The notes: a model not told the origin generated them from the letters alone. Shown: positions 25,088 through 35,257, numbered from the stretch's first letter. The stretch is DNA of 64,000 bases from Herbidospora cretacea (GCF_001570605.1 NZ_BBXG01000017.1:62001-126000), one strand, 5' to 3'. Numbers and translations: made by a program.

Positions 25088-25929
25088 TGGACTTCCTGCG
25101 CGCCACCACCTGGGCCGAGGCCCTGCGGATGAAGGCCGACCGGCCCGACGCGACGCCGGTCCAGGGCGGCACCGACGTCATGGTCGAGATCAACCTCGAC
25201 AAGGGCCGCCCGAAGGCCCTGCTCGACCTCACCCCGGTCGCCGAGCTGACCGAGTGGTCGGTGGAGTCCGGGAACATCAGGGTCGGGGCCGGGGTCACCT
25301 ACACCCGGGTCATCACCGAACTGGCCGACCGGCTGCCCGGTCTGGCCCAGGCGTCCCGGACGGTCGGCTCGCCGCAGATCCGCAACCGGGGCACCGTCGC
25401 GGGCAACCTGGGCGCGGCCTCCCCGGCGGGCGACAGCCACCCGCCGTTGCTGGCCACCGGCGCGATCGTCGAGGCGGAGTCGGTGGACGGCGTCCGGATG
25501 ATCCCGATCGGCGACTTCTACACCGGCGTGAAGCGCAACGCCCTGGCCGCGAACGAGCTGATCCGGGCGGTCCACGTGCCGCTCAGGGCCGGTCCCCAGT
25601 ACTTCTCCAAGATCGGCACCAGGAACGCGATGGTCATCGCGGTCTGCTCGTTCGGCATCGCGCTGAACGTGGCGGAGCGGACCGTCGGCACCGGCATCGG
25701 CTCCGCCGCCCCCACCCCGCGCAGGGCCGTCGAGGCGGAGGCCTTCCTGGCCGAGAACTGGTCTCCGGGGGATCCCGAGGTGGGCCGGAGGTTCGGGGAA
25801 CTCGTCGCCGCCGCGGCCGCGCCCATCGACGACGTCCGGGGCAGCCGGGACTACCGCGTCCACGCCCTGGCCGTGATGGCCCGCCGCACGCTCGGCTGGG
25901 CCTGGGAAGAACACAGGAGGACGTCATGA
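25087..25929 (+). CDS. Xanthine dehydrogenase FAD-binding subunit
   Basis: A 280-residue CoxM/XdhB-type subunit. The FAD pyrophosphate loop reads VQGGTDVMVEINLD; QIRNRGTVAGNLGAASPAGDSHPPLLA is the second FAD motif, followed by FSKIGTRNAMVIAV. It passes electrons from the iron-sulfur subunit to the flavin. It overlaps the 2Fe-2S subunit gene by 4 bases. The large molybdopterin subunit that should complete the enzyme is absent from this operon. Confidence 0.9.
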   Translation: MDFLRATTWAEALRMKADRPDATPVQGGTDVMVEINLDKGRPKALLDLTPVAELTEWSVESGNIRVGAGVTYTRVITELADRLPGLAQASRTVGSPQIRNRGTVAGNLGAASPAGDSHPPLLATGAIVEAESVDGVRMIPIGDFYTGVKRNALAANELIRAVHVPLRAGPQYFSKIGTRNAMVIAVCSFGIALNVAERTVGTGIGSAAPTPRRAVEAEAFLAENWSPGDPEVGRRFGELVAAAAAPIDDVRGSRDYRVHALAVMARRTLGWAWEEHRRTS

Positions 25930-26402
25930 GGGTCAACGTCACCGTGAACGGCGCGCCGATGGTCGCCGACGACGTGTGGCCGGGGGAGAGCCTGCTCTAC
26001 GTCCTGCGCGAGCGGCTCGGCCTGCCCGGCGCCAAGAACGCCTGTGAGCAGGGCGAATGCGGCTCCTGCACGGTCTATCTCGACGGCGTCCCGGTCTGCG
26101 CCTGCCTGGTCGCGGCCGGTCAGGCCGAGGGCCGCGAGGTCCGCACCGTCGAGGGGCTCGCCTCCGCCGGGGGCGACCTCGACCCGGTGCAGGAGGCGTT
26201 CGTCGAGTGCGGCGCCGTCCAGTGCGGTTTCTGCACGCCCGGCCTGATCGTCCAGGCCCATTCGCTCATCGAGAGCCACGACGGGGTGCCCGCCGACGCG
26301 GAGATCCGCGAACACCTGGCCGGCAACCTGTGCCGGTGCACGGGCTACGAGAAGATCCTCGACGCGGTCCGCCTGGCCGCCCGCCGGAAGGCCGGTCTGT
26401 GA
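25926..26402 (+). CDS. Xanthine dehydrogenase 2Fe-2S subunit
   Basis: A 158-residue CoxS/XdhC-type subunit with two clusters. The plant-ferredoxin-like motif is NACEQGECGSCTVYLDG followed by a further Cys, and the four-helix bundle motif is CGAVQCGFCTPG with NLCRCTGYEKIL. All eight expected cysteines are present. It is followed directly by a GTG-started deaminase gene (GTGA overlap), in the position where a molybdenum subunit gene would often be found. Confidence 0.93.
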   Translation: MRVNVTVNGAPMVADDVWPGESLLYVLRERLGLPGAKNACEQGECGSCTVYLDGVPVCACLVAAGQAEGREVRTVEGLASAGGDLDPVQEAFVECGAVQCGFCTPGLIVQAHSLIESHDGVPADAEIREHLAGNLCRCTGYEKILDAVRLAARRKAGL

Positions 26403-27727
26403 TCGTCATCGAGAACGCCCACATCGCCCCCGTCACCGGCCCGGAGATCCCCGCCGGCCACGTCGCGATCGACGGCAATCGCATCGCGGCGGTGGGAGCG
26501 GGGCCGTACGACGGAGACGGCGAGCGGATCGACGGGCGCGGCTGCCTGGTCACCCCCGGGCTGGTCAACACCCACCACCACCTCTACCAGTGGGCCACCC
26601 AGGGCCTCGCCCCCGACGGCACGCTCTTCGAGTGGCTCGTGGCCAGCTATCCGGTCTGGGCCCGGATGGACGCCGAGGTCGTGCACGGCGCGGCGACGGC
26701 GGGCCTGGCCTGGCTGGCGCTGTCGGGCTGCACCACCACGACCGACCACCACTACGTCTTCCCCAAGGGCCGGGGCGACCTGTTCGCCGCCGAGATCCAG
26801 GCCGCCGCCGAGGTGGGGCTGCGCTTCCACCCGTGCCGGGGCTCGATGGACCGGGGCCGCTCGCAGGGCGGCCTGCCGCCGGACGAGGTGGTCGAGACCC
26901 TCGACGAGATCCTCCAGGAGACCGAGGCGGCGGTCCGGAAGTACCACGACGCGTCCTTCGGCTCGATGCTCCGCGTCGCCGTCGCCCCCTGCTCGCCCTT
27001 CTCGGTCAGCGGCGACCTGATGCGCCAGGCCGCCGGCCTGGCCCGGTCGCTGGGCGTCCGCCTGCACACCCACGGCGCCGAGACCCTCGACGAGGACGAC
27101 CACTGCAAGGAGCAGTTCGGGATGCTCCCGGTCGAGTACCTCGAATCGCTCGGCTGGCTCGGCCCGGACGTGTGGATCGCGCACAGCGTCCACCTCACCG
27201 ACGCCGACATCGCCCGCTTCGCCGCGACGGGCACCGGCACCGCCCACTGCCCCTCGTCCAACGGCCGCCTCGGCGCGGGGATCGCCCGGGTCAGCGAGCT
27301 CCTGCGGGCGGGCGCGACCGTCGGCCTCGGCGTCGACGGGCCCGGCTCGGCCGAGTTCATCCCGCTCGCCGGGGAGATCCGCCAGGCCGTCCTGATGCAG
27401 CGGGCCCGCTACGGGCCGCAGGCGCTCACCGCCCGGCAGTCGCTGGAGATGGCGACCCTCGGCGGGGCCCGCTGCCTGGGCCGCGAGAACGAGATCGGCT
27501 CCCTGGAGCCGGGCAAGCTCGCCGACATCGCGATGTGGCGGGTCGACGGCCCCTACGCGGCGGCCGACGACCCCGTGGTCGCGCTCGCCCACGGCCAGAC
27601 GCCGCCCCTCGCCCGGCTCATCGTCAACGGGGTGACCGTGGTCGAGAACGGCGATTTGCGCACCGTCCCCGGCGACGCCGCCGGAGCGGCGGGGGCGCGG
27701 GCACACGCTCGGCTGCTTCGGTCATGA
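26399..27727 (+). CDS. 8-oxoguanine deaminase (amidohydrolase)
   Basis: A 442-residue AtzB/8-oxoguanine-deaminase-like amidohydrolase from a GTG at 26399. The metal-binding NTHHHLYQW, the SGCTTTTDHHYVFP segment, LHTHGAETLDEDDHCKEQFG, WIAHSVHL and the catalytic Asp in LGVDGPGSAEF are all present. In purine clusters, this enzyme converts 8-oxoguanine to urate, which fits a position beside uox. Guanine or another aminopurine is a possible alternative substrate. Confidence 0.87.
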   Translation: MIVIENAHIAPVTGPEIPAGHVAIDGNRIAAVGAGPYDGDGERIDGRGCLVTPGLVNTHHHLYQWATQGLAPDGTLFEWLVASYPVWARMDAEVVHGAATAGLAWLALSGCTTTTDHHYVFPKGRGDLFAAEIQAAAEVGLRFHPCRGSMDRGRSQGGLPPDEVVETLDEILQETEAAVRKYHDASFGSMLRVAVAPCSPFSVSGDLMRQAAGLARSLGVRLHTHGAETLDEDDHCKEQFGMLPVEYLESLGWLGPDVWIAHSVHLTDADIARFAATGTGTAHCPSSNGRLGAGIARVSELLRAGATVGLGVDGPGSAEFIPLAGEIRQAVLMQRARYGPQALTARQSLEMATLGGARCLGRENEIGSLEPGKLADIAMWRVDGPYAAADDPVVALAHGQTPPLARLIVNGVTVVENGDLRTVPGDAAGAAGARAHARLLRS

Positions 27728-27734
27728 TGACGGC

Positions 27735-28874
27735 ATGAAGGATCACGTCGTCATCGCACCGGACAAGTTCAAGGGCTCGCTGACCGCCCCCGAGGTCGCC
27801 CACCACGTCGCCGCCGGGCTCGGTGACGTGCCGGTGGTGCTGCTGCCGGTCGCCGACGGCGGCGACGGCACCGTGGACGCGGTCGCGGCCTGCGGTTTCA
27901 CCCGCGTCGAGGTGGAGGTGACCGGGCCGACCGGCCGGCCGATCCGGGCCTCGTACGCGGTCAGGGACGACACCGCCGTCGTGGAGATGGCCGAGGCGTC
28001 AGGTTTGCGCCGCCTGCCGGGTGGGCTGGAGCCGCTGACCGCCTCCAGTTCCGGCACCGGCGAGCTGATCGCCCACGCGCTCCGGGGCGGCGCGACCAAG
28101 ATCGTGCTGGGCCTCGGCGGGAGCGCCTGCACCGACGGCGGCACCGGCCTGGCCCGCGCCCTGGGCGCCCGCTTCCTCGACGCCGGCGGCGCCGAACTGC
28201 CGCCGGGCGGGGGATCCCTCAAGGACCTGGCCACGATCGACCTGTCCGGCTTCGACGCCGGCTCCGCCGAGTACGTCGTCGCCTCCGACGTCGACAACCC
28301 CCTGCTCGGCCCGCACGGCGCCGCCGCCGTCTACGCCCCCCAGAAGGGCGCCTCGGCCGACCAGGTGACGCTGCTGGAGACGGGCCTTTCGCGGCTGGCC
28401 GCCGTCGCCGTGCACACCCACGGCCTGACCGGGTCGGTCGAGCACGACGGGATCGTCCGCGCGATGGGCGTGGCCGGGCAGCCCGGCGCGGGGGCCGCCG
28501 GAGGCGTCGGCTTCGCCGCGCTCGCCTTCCTCGGGGCCTCGATCCGGCCCGGCATCGCCTACCTGCTCGGCCTGCTCGACTTCGAGACCCACGTCGAGGG
28601 CGCGCGGCTGGTCGTCACGGGGGAGGGCTCGCTCGACGAGCAGTCCCTCAGGGGCAAGGCCCCGGTCGGGGTGGCCGCCGCCGCCATGCGCCACGGCGTG
28701 CCCGTGGTCGCGGTCTGCGGGCGGCGTGAGGTCACCGACGACGACCTGCGCAAGGCCGGGATCGAGGCGGCGTACGCCCTGACCGACATCGAGCCCGACC
28801 CCGCCCGGTGCATGGCCGAGGCCGGGCCCCTGCTGGAGCGTCTGACCGCAAGAGTGGTGAGGGAGCATCTGTGA
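27735..28874 (+). CDS. Glycerate kinase
   Basis: A 379-residue GckA/GlxK-type glycerate kinase. It shows APDKFKGSLTAPEVA, PVADGGDGTVDAV, VLGLGGSACTDGGTGLARALGARF and VTGEGSLDEQSLRGKAPVGVA. Glyoxylate released from allantoin degradation is converted to glycerate, and this enzyme phosphorylates it for entry into glycolysis. Glyoxylate carboligase and tartronate semialdehyde reductase, which would link the two, are not in the window. GTGA overlap with allB follows. Confidence 0.9.
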   Translation: MKDHVVIAPDKFKGSLTAPEVAHHVAAGLGDVPVVLLPVADGGDGTVDAVAACGFTRVEVEVTGPTGRPIRASYAVRDDTAVVEMAEASGLRRLPGGLEPLTASSSGTGELIAHALRGGATKIVLGLGGSACTDGGTGLARALGARFLDAGGAELPPGGGSLKDLATIDLSGFDAGSAEYVVASDVDNPLLGPHGAAAVYAPQKGASADQVTLLETGLSRLAAVAVHTHGLTGSVEHDGIVRAMGVAGQPGAGAAGGVGFAALAFLGASIRPGIAYLLGLLDFETHVEGARLVVTGEGSLDEQSLRGKAPVGVAAAAMRHGVPVVAVCGRREVTDDDLRKAGIEAAYALTDIEPDPARCMAEAGPLLERLTARVVREHL

Positions 28875-30157
28875 CGGTTCTGGTCAGGTCACGCCGGGTG
28901 GTCACCCCCGAAGGGGTACGGCCGCTCGGCGTCGACGTCGTCGACGGGCGGATCGCGGGGCTGGTGCCGTACGACACCCCAGAGGGCCTGGACCTCGGTG
29001 ACGTCGCGCTGCTGCCCGGCCTGGTCGACACGCACGTCCACATCAACGAGCCCGGCCGCACCCACTGGGAGGGCTTCGCCACCGCGACCCGCGCGGCGGC
29101 GGCCGGGGGCGTGACGACGGTGGTCGACATGCCGCTCAACTCGCTGCCGCCGACCACGACCGTGCCGCACCTGGAGATCAAGAAGAAGGCCGCGTACGGC
29201 CAGATCGCGATCGACGTCGGCTTCTGGGGCGGCGCGATCCCCGGCAACCTCGCGGACCTGCGCCCGCTGTGGGACGCCGGGGTGTTCGGCGTGAAGTGCT
29301 TCCTGTCCCCGTCGGGCGTCGACGAGTTCCCCGCCCTCGACGGCGACGGCCTCACCCTCGCGCTCCGCGAGCTGGCCCGCTTCGACGGCCTGCTCATCGC
29401 GCACGCCGAGGACCCCTGGACGCTGACCGAGCCCACCGGCCCGTCCTACTCCGAGTTCCTCCAGTCCCGGACCCAGGAGGCCGAGGTCCGGGCCATCGAG
29501 ACGGTGATCGCGGTGGCCCGGGAGACCGGCGCGCGGGCCCACATCGTGCACGTCTCGGCCGGCGACGCGATCGCGGTGCTGCGCGAGGCCCAGGGGCACG
29601 GGGTGCGGATCACCGCCGAGACCTGCCCCCACTACCTGACGCTCAGCGCCGAGGAGGTCACCGGCACCGCGTTCAAGTGCTGCCCGCCGATCCGCGAGGC
29701 GGCCAACCGCGACGCGCTGTGGGCGGGCCTGGCCGACGGGACCCTGATGGGGATCGTCTCCGACCACTCGCCCTGTCCGGCCGACATGAAGGGCCTCGAC
29801 TCGCCCGACTTCGTCACGGCCTGGGGCGGGATCTCCTCCCTCCAGCTCGGCCTGCCGGCCATCTGGACCGAGGCCCGGTCGCGGGGCCACTCCCTGGAGG
29901 ACGTCGTCCGGTGGATGGCCAGGGGGCCCGCCGACTTCGCGGGCCTGCCCTTCAAGGGCCGCATCGAGGTCGGCGCGGACGCCGACCTGGTGGCCTTCGA
30001 CCCCGACGCGGAGTTCGTCGTCGAGGCCGGCGAGCTCGCCCACAAGAACCCGGTCACCGCCTACCAGGGGCGGCGGCTGACCGGGGAAGTCCAGCGGACC
30101 TGGCTGCGCGGCTCGGCCCCCGGGCACGGCCGGTTCCTCACGAGAGGCGCTCGATGA
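28871..30157 (+). CDS. allB: Allantoinase
   Basis: A 428-residue cyclic amidohydrolase from a GTG at 28871. Metal ligands and the carboxylated Lys are visible in DTHVHINEPGRTHWEG, FGVKCFLSPSGVDEFP, HIVHVSAGDAI and IVSDHSPCPADMK. The FLSPSGVDEFP and CCPPIREAANRD segments distinguish allantoinase from dihydroorotase. It opens allantoin to allantoate. It overlaps the allantoicase gene by 4 bases. Confidence 0.94.
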   Translation: MTVLVRSRRVVTPEGVRPLGVDVVDGRIAGLVPYDTPEGLDLGDVALLPGLVDTHVHINEPGRTHWEGFATATRAAAAGGVTTVVDMPLNSLPPTTTVPHLEIKKKAAYGQIAIDVGFWGGAIPGNLADLRPLWDAGVFGVKCFLSPSGVDEFPALDGDGLTLALRELARFDGLLIAHAEDPWTLTEPTGPSYSEFLQSRTQEAEVRAIETVIAVARETGARAHIVHVSAGDAIAVLREAQGHGVRITAETCPHYLTLSAEEVTGTAFKCCPPIREAANRDALWAGLADGTLMGIVSDHSPCPADMKGLDSPDFVTAWGGISSLQLGLPAIWTEARSRGHSLEDVVRWMARGPADFAGLPFKGRIEVGADADLVAFDPDAEFVVEAGELAHKNPVTAYQGRRLTGEVQRTWLRGSAPGHGRFLTRGAR

Positions 30158-31092
30158 CCTTCCGCCACCTGCCCGACCTGGCCGTCCGCTCCCTGGGAGG
30201 GTCGGTGATCGCCGCCAACGACGAGGCGTTCGCCGAACGCCAGGCGCTGATCCTGCCGCACCCCGCCCAGTTCCACACCCACGACTTCGGCGCCAAGGGC
30301 CAGATCTACGACGGCTGGGAGACCCGCCGCCGCCGGACCACCGGGCACGACTGGGCGATCGTCCGGCTCGGCCTGCCGGGCGTCGTCCACGGGCTGGTCG
30401 TCGACACCGCCTGGTTCAAGGGCAACTACCCGCCCTACGCCTCGGTCGACGCCTGCGCCGTCGACGAGCCGCTGGCCGCCCACGAGCTGACCGGCTGGAC
30501 CGAGATCCTGCCCAGGAGCCCCCTGGGCGGCGACCGCGAACACGAGTTCACCGTCGACGACCCGAACCGCTACACCCACGTGCGGCTCAACATCTACCCC
30601 GACGGGGGAGTGGCCCGCCTCCGGGTGCACGGCGAGGTCGTCCCCGACCCCGCTTTCCTGTACGGCCTGACCGTCGACCTGGCCGCGCTCGCCAACGGGG
30701 CCAGGGTGATCGACTGCTCCAACGAGTTCTACAGCTCGCCCAACAACGTCATCGCCCCGGGTCTGGCCCGCCACCAGGCCGAGGGCTGGGAGACCGCCCG
30801 CCGCCGCGACGACGGCAACGACTGGCTGGTGGTCCGCCTGGCCGGGCGCGGCACCGTCACCGTCGCCGAGATCGACACCACCCACCTGGTCTTCAACGCC
30901 CCCGGCTGGGTGTCGCTGTCGGGCCGCGACGGCGACGGCGACTGGTTCAGCCTGCTCGGCAAGTCCCGCCTCCAGCCGGACGCCCCGCACCGCTTCCGCC
31001 TCGACAGCGACCGCCCGGTCACCCACGTCAGGTGTGACATCTACCCCGACGGAGGCCTGGCCCGGCTGCGCCTGCTGGGCGACCTGCTGTGA
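30154..31092 (+). CDS. alc: Allantoicase
   Basis: A 312-residue protein made of two homologous halves, each ending in a jelly-roll motif: VRLNIYPDGGVARLRVHGEV in the first and RCDIYPDGGLARLRLLGDL in the second. KGQIYDGWETRRRR and AEGWETARRRDDGNDW are the paired active-site segments. It releases urea and ureidoglycolate from allantoate. It is the last gene of the operon, 55 bases before the convergent kinase gene ends. Confidence 0.95.
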   Translation: MTFRHLPDLAVRSLGGSVIAANDEAFAERQALILPHPAQFHTHDFGAKGQIYDGWETRRRRTTGHDWAIVRLGLPGVVHGLVVDTAWFKGNYPPYASVDACAVDEPLAAHELTGWTEILPRSPLGGDREHEFTVDDPNRYTHVRLNIYPDGGVARLRVHGEVVPDPAFLYGLTVDLAALANGARVIDCSNEFYSSPNNVIAPGLARHQAEGWETARRRDDGNDWLVVRLAGRGTVTVAEIDTTHLVFNAPGWVSLSGRDGDGDWFSLLGKSRLQPDAPHRFRLDSDRPVTHVRCDIYPDGGLARLRLLGDLL

Positions 31093-31147
31093 TGAGAAAG
31101 ATCTATGTCGCGAGCCACGGCCGGCCTTCGGCCGTCCGCGTCTCGCT

Positions 31148-33064
31148 CTAGTACCAGAGATGGATCGTGCTCCCGGCCGGCTGCTGGCCGAACGGCTGCT
31201 GGCCGCGGATCCGCTTGCCGGGGCCGCCGCCGCCGGGACCGCCCCGCGAGAACAGCTTGTGCACCTGGACCTTGAAGCCCGCCGCCTCTAACTCGCGCTT
31301 GCCCTCGTTGAGGTCCTTGAACCGCACGTCGGGGACGTTCACGAAGTCGGGGGCGGCGACCGACGGGTCCTGCTCCCAGGGCCACTTCCAGCCGGTGTCG
31401 GGGCCGCGCGAGACGGTCAGGCAGACCCGGGCGCCCTTGTCGACCTCGGCGCCGGCGGCCGGCTCCTGGGCGATGACGAGGTTGGCCTGCTGGTCGTCGA
31501 CGACCTCGTTGATGCAGCTCGGGTCGAAGCCGTTCTCCCGCATCAGCGCCTCGGCCTGGTCGCGGGGCAGGTTGACCACGTCGGGCATCAGCAGGCCCAT
31601 GCTGATCGCCAGGATGACGTTGGAGCCCTTCTCGACCTTCTTGCCGACGACCGGGTCGGTCTTGATCACCATGCCCCGGGCGACCGTGGTGCTCGGGGTG
31701 CGGCGGACGCGGGACACGTTCAGGCCCGCCTCGGACATCGCGACCCGGGCGTCGGCCTCGGTCATGCCCTCGGTCTTCGGCACGCCCACCATCTCGGGCC
31801 CGCGCGAGGCGATGATCGTGATGACCGAGCCGCGCTCGGCCTCGACGCCCTTGATCGGGCTGGTCTCCAGGACCATGTCCTTGGGGACCTTGGCGTCGAA
31901 GCGGCCCTCACCGATCTTGATGGTGAAGCCGTTGCTCTCGGCGAGCTGGCGGGCCGCCTCGATGTTGCGCTGGACCAGGTCGGGCACGACGGCCGTGCGC
32001 GGCAGCGTGAAATACCACCCGCTGAACGCGACGCCGCCCACCATCACCACGGCCAGCGCGACGATGAACCAGTTGACCTTGAACCCGCCCCGCGGCCTCG
32101 GGGGCCGGGTCTGGGTGACCTCGATGGCCGGCTGGATCATCGTGTGCGAGCCGGAGAAGAAGGCCTGCTCGGCCGGCTGCGGCCGGGCGGGCACGGCGTG
32201 ACGCCCGGTCGTGCCCTTCGGGAGGGTCCGGTGGACCTCGACCGCCGCCACCAGCATCGCGTTGGCGTCGTGGGGGCGGCCTGAGGGCTCCTTGGCCGTC
32301 GCCCTGGCGACCAGCGCGTCGAGCGTCGGCGGGATGTCGTAGGAGAACGACGACGGCGCGGGCACCGACTCGTGGACGTGGCGGTAGGCCACCGACACCG
32401 GGCTCTCGCCGCCGAACGGCTGACGCCCGGTGAGCAGCTCGAACAGCATGATCCCGGCGGCGTAGACGTCGCTGCGGACGTCGGCCTGGCCGGAGGTGAC
32501 CTGCTCGGGGGCCATGTAGCCGACCGTGCCGATCATAACGCCGCTGCGGGTCTGGTTGCCGCCCTCGATGGCCCGCACCAGCCCGAAGTCGACGACCTTG
32601 ACCCGGCCGTCTTCGGTCATCAGCACGTTCTCGGGCTTCACGTCGCGGTGGATCAGCCCGGCCTGGTGGGCGCTGCCGAGCGCCGCCAGCACCGGGATCA
32701 TGATCTCCAGCGCCTCGCGCGGGGCCAGCGGCCCCCGCTCGTCGAGGACCGCCCGCAGCGTCTTGCCGGGGAAGTACTCCATCGACAGGTAGACGTGGTC
32801 GCCGTCGGTGCCCTGGTCGAAGACGTGCACGATGTTGGGGTGGGAGAGCGAGGCGACGGACTTGGCCTCGCCGATGAACCGCCGGACGAACTCGGGGTCC
32901 TCTGCCAGCGACCGGTGCATCACCTTGATCGCGACCATGCGGTCGAGCCGGACGTCCAGAGCCAAATAGACGGACGCCATGCCGCCCCGGGCGATCCGGG
33001 ACTCGACGCGGTAGCGACCGTCGAGCACATGCCCGACGAGCGGATCGGAAAGCGTCGTGTCCAC
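31148..33064 (-). CDS. PASTA-domain Ser/Thr protein kinase (PknB/PknL-like)
   Basis: A 638-residue membrane kinase. The catalytic domain (about 15-280) has the glycine loop IARGGMASVYLA, Lys47 in VAIKV, HRDVKPEN (139-146), DFG (159-161) and the activation-loop GTVGYMAPEQ. A juxtamembrane linker rich in Thr precedes one transmembrane helix (about 331-352). Four extracellular PASTA repeats follow, which bind peptidoglycan fragments in this family. The C-terminus is Gly/Gln-rich. The neighbourhood, with an Rv2175c homologue 3.5 kb away, resembles mycobacterial pknL, although Rv-type PknL lacks PASTA repeats. Confidence 0.94.
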   Translation of the reverse strand: MDTTLSDPLVGHVLDGRYRVESRIARGGMASVYLALDVRLDRMVAIKVMHRSLAEDPEFVRRFIGEAKSVASLSHPNIVHVFDQGTDGDHVYLSMEYFPGKTLRAVLDERGPLAPREALEIMIPVLAALGSAHQAGLIHRDVKPENVLMTEDGRVKVVDFGLVRAIEGGNQTRSGVMIGTVGYMAPEQVTSGQADVRSDVYAAGIMLFELLTGRQPFGGESPVSVAYRHVHESVPAPSSFSYDIPPTLDALVARATAKEPSGRPHDANAMLVAAVEVHRTLPKGTTGRHAVPARPQPAEQAFFSGSHTMIQPAIEVTQTRPPRPRGGFKVNWFIVALAVVMVGGVAFSGWYFTLPRTAVVPDLVQRNIEAARQLAESNGFTIKIGEGRFDAKVPKDMVLETSPIKGVEAERGSVITIIASRGPEMVGVPKTEGMTEADARVAMSEAGLNVSRVRRTPSTTVARGMVIKTDPVVGKKVEKGSNVILAISMGLLMPDVVNLPRDQAEALMRENGFDPSCINEVVDDQQANLVIAQEPAAGAEVDKGARVCLTVSRGPDTGWKWPWEQDPSVAAPDFVNVPDVRFKDLNEGKRELEAAGFKVQVHKLFSRGGPGGGGPGKRIRGQQPFGQQPAGSTIHLWY

Positions 33065-33136
33065 GGCCTCGAGTTTACGGGTGATTTGCCACTTGCTGAG
33101 TGCAGGAATCCCAAACCGAGACCGAAACAGGAAGGT

Positions 33137-33913
<777 letters not shown>

Positions 33914-34114
33914 TCAGCCTCCCTGGACCGCGGTGAGAACCTCGACCCGGTCGCCCTCGGCCAGCGGGGTCGCGTCCCACGCGCCCCTGCTGACCACTTC
34001 GTCGTTGACGGCCACCGCGATGCCGGTGGCCTGCCCGGTGAGTGTCCTCACCGCCTTGGTGACGGTCGCCCCTTCGTCGAGGTCGCAGGGGTCGCCGTTG
34101 ATGGTGATGCGCAT
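33914..34114 (-). CDS. thiS: Sulfur carrier protein ThiS
   Basis: A 66-residue beta-grasp protein beginning MRITINGDP and ending in the Gly-Gly required for thiocarboxylate formation, within LTAVQGG. It lies between thiO (its start follows the thiO stop directly) and thiG (6 bases downstream). It donates sulfur in thiazole synthesis. Confidence 0.95.
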   Translation of the reverse strand: MRITINGDPCDLDEGATVTKAVRTLTGQATGIAVAVNDEVVSRGAWDATPLAEGDRVEVLTAVQGG

Positions 34115-35161
34115 TCAGATCCTCGCCGGAGAGCATTCGGGCATGAGATCGGCCTCGTCGAACAGGCCCGCGACGACGGCCTCGGCCGTCAGCGGCGCGA
34201 GCAGCACGCCCGCGCGGTGGTGGCCCGCCGCCACCCACACGTCGCGGTGTCTCCCCACGTAGGGGAGGTTGTCGGGGGTGCCGGGCCGCAGCCCCGCGAA
34301 GGTCTCGGCCAGGTCGAGCTCGGTGATCCCCGGGACGAGTTCGCGCGCGTCCCGCAGCAGCTCGTAGACCCCTCCGGCGGTGACCCGGGTGTCGAACCCG
34401 AGCTCCTCCATCGTCGCGCCGACCACGATCTCGCCGTCGTCGCGGGGGACCAGGTAGACGTCGGAGCCGCGCACCTTGCCGCGTACGCACCTCTGGAGCA
34501 GGCCGCGCGGGCCCCGCAGCCGCAGGATCTGGCCCTTCACCGGCCGGACGGGCAGCTCCGGGAGCAGGCTCGGGGTCCAGGCCCCGGCGGCGACCACGAC
34601 GTGACCGGCCCGCAGGTCGCCGAGGTCGGTGACGCGCTCCCTGACGATCCTCCCGCCCGCGTTCTGGAACGCCTGCTGGAGGGCCTGGGTCACCCGGCGC
34701 GGGTTCACCCACAGGTCGTCGCGGGCCAGCAGCCCGCCCCGCACGTTGGGCGACAGCATCGGCTCGGCCTGGCGGCACTGCCGCCCGGTCAGCCGCTCCA
34801 CCCGCAGCCCGAGCTTCTCCTCGAACGCGGCCAGCTCGTCGAGCTGCGCGAGGTCGTCGGCGTCGTAGGCGACCTCGACGGTCCCGTCGGAACGGAGGTC
34901 GACCGGGACGCCGCTCGCCTGTTCCAGTTCGGCCGCGAACCGCGGCCAGCGCTCCAGCGAGGCCAGGCCCAGCCGCAGCAGCGGCTCCTCGGTGTAGGTG
35001 ACCTCGCTGACCGGGGCGAGCATGCCCGCCGAGGCGCGCGTCGCCCGCGAGCCGGGATCGGGGTCGGCCAGCGTGACGGTGAGGCCCCGCGTGGCGGCCC
35101 TCCAGGCGATCGACAGCCCGGCTATGCCGCCGCCGATCACGAAAACGTCCGAAGCGTTCAT
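34115..35161 (-). CDS. thiO: Glycine oxidase ThiO
   Basis: A 348-residue FAD-dependent D-amino acid oxidase-family protein. The dinucleotide loop is VIGGGIAGLSIAWRAATRG. Further motifs are RATRASAGMLAPVSE and the C-terminal LRPGTPDNLPYVGRHRDVWVAAGHHRAGVLLAP. It oxidises glycine to the imine used by ThiG. It is the first gene behind the TPP riboswitch, with its ribosome binding site AAGGGAG inside the riboswitch 3' end. Confidence 0.94.
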   Translation of the reverse strand: MNASDVFVIGGGIAGLSIAWRAATRGLTVTLADPDPGSRATRASAGMLAPVSEVTYTEEPLLRLGLASLERWPRFAAELEQASGVPVDLRSDGTVEVAYDADDLAQLDELAAFEEKLGLRVERLTGRQCRQAEPMLSPNVRGGLLARDDLWVNPRRVTQALQQAFQNAGGRIVRERVTDLGDLRAGHVVVAAGAWTPSLLPELPVRPVKGQILRLRGPRGLLQRCVRGKVRGSDVYLVPRDDGEIVVGATMEELGFDTRVTAGGVYELLRDARELVPGITELDLAETFAGLRPGTPDNLPYVGRHRDVWVAAGHHRAGVLLAPLTAEAVVAGLFDEADLMPECSPARI

Positions 35162-35165
35162 CGCG

Positions 35166-35257
35166 CTCCCTTCGCCGGCATGATCCGGATCAGGTTCGAT
35201 AGCGGTCGGGAACCTGTGGAGTTCCCCTCTCAGCCCGGTCAGCCGGACTCCCGCGCG
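35166..35257 (-). ncRNA. TPP riboswitch (THI element)
   Basis: On the minus strand the element shows the conserved core pieces GGCTGACCGGGCTGAGAGG, GAACCTGATCCGGATCATG and CCGGCGAAGGGA, in that order. It lies immediately upstream of thiO, only about 4 bases before its ATG. The terminal P1 strand contains the Shine-Dalgarno sequence, so TPP binding should hide it and stop translation. No separate terminator stem is seen. Confidence 0.93.

Noticed and set aside
25926-27727. Possibility that the gene after the 2Fe-2S subunit encodes the xanthine dehydrogenase large subunit
   Set aside because: Its 442 residues carry amidohydrolase metal motifs (NTHHHLYQW, LGVDGPGSAEF) and none of the molybdopterin-binding segments.
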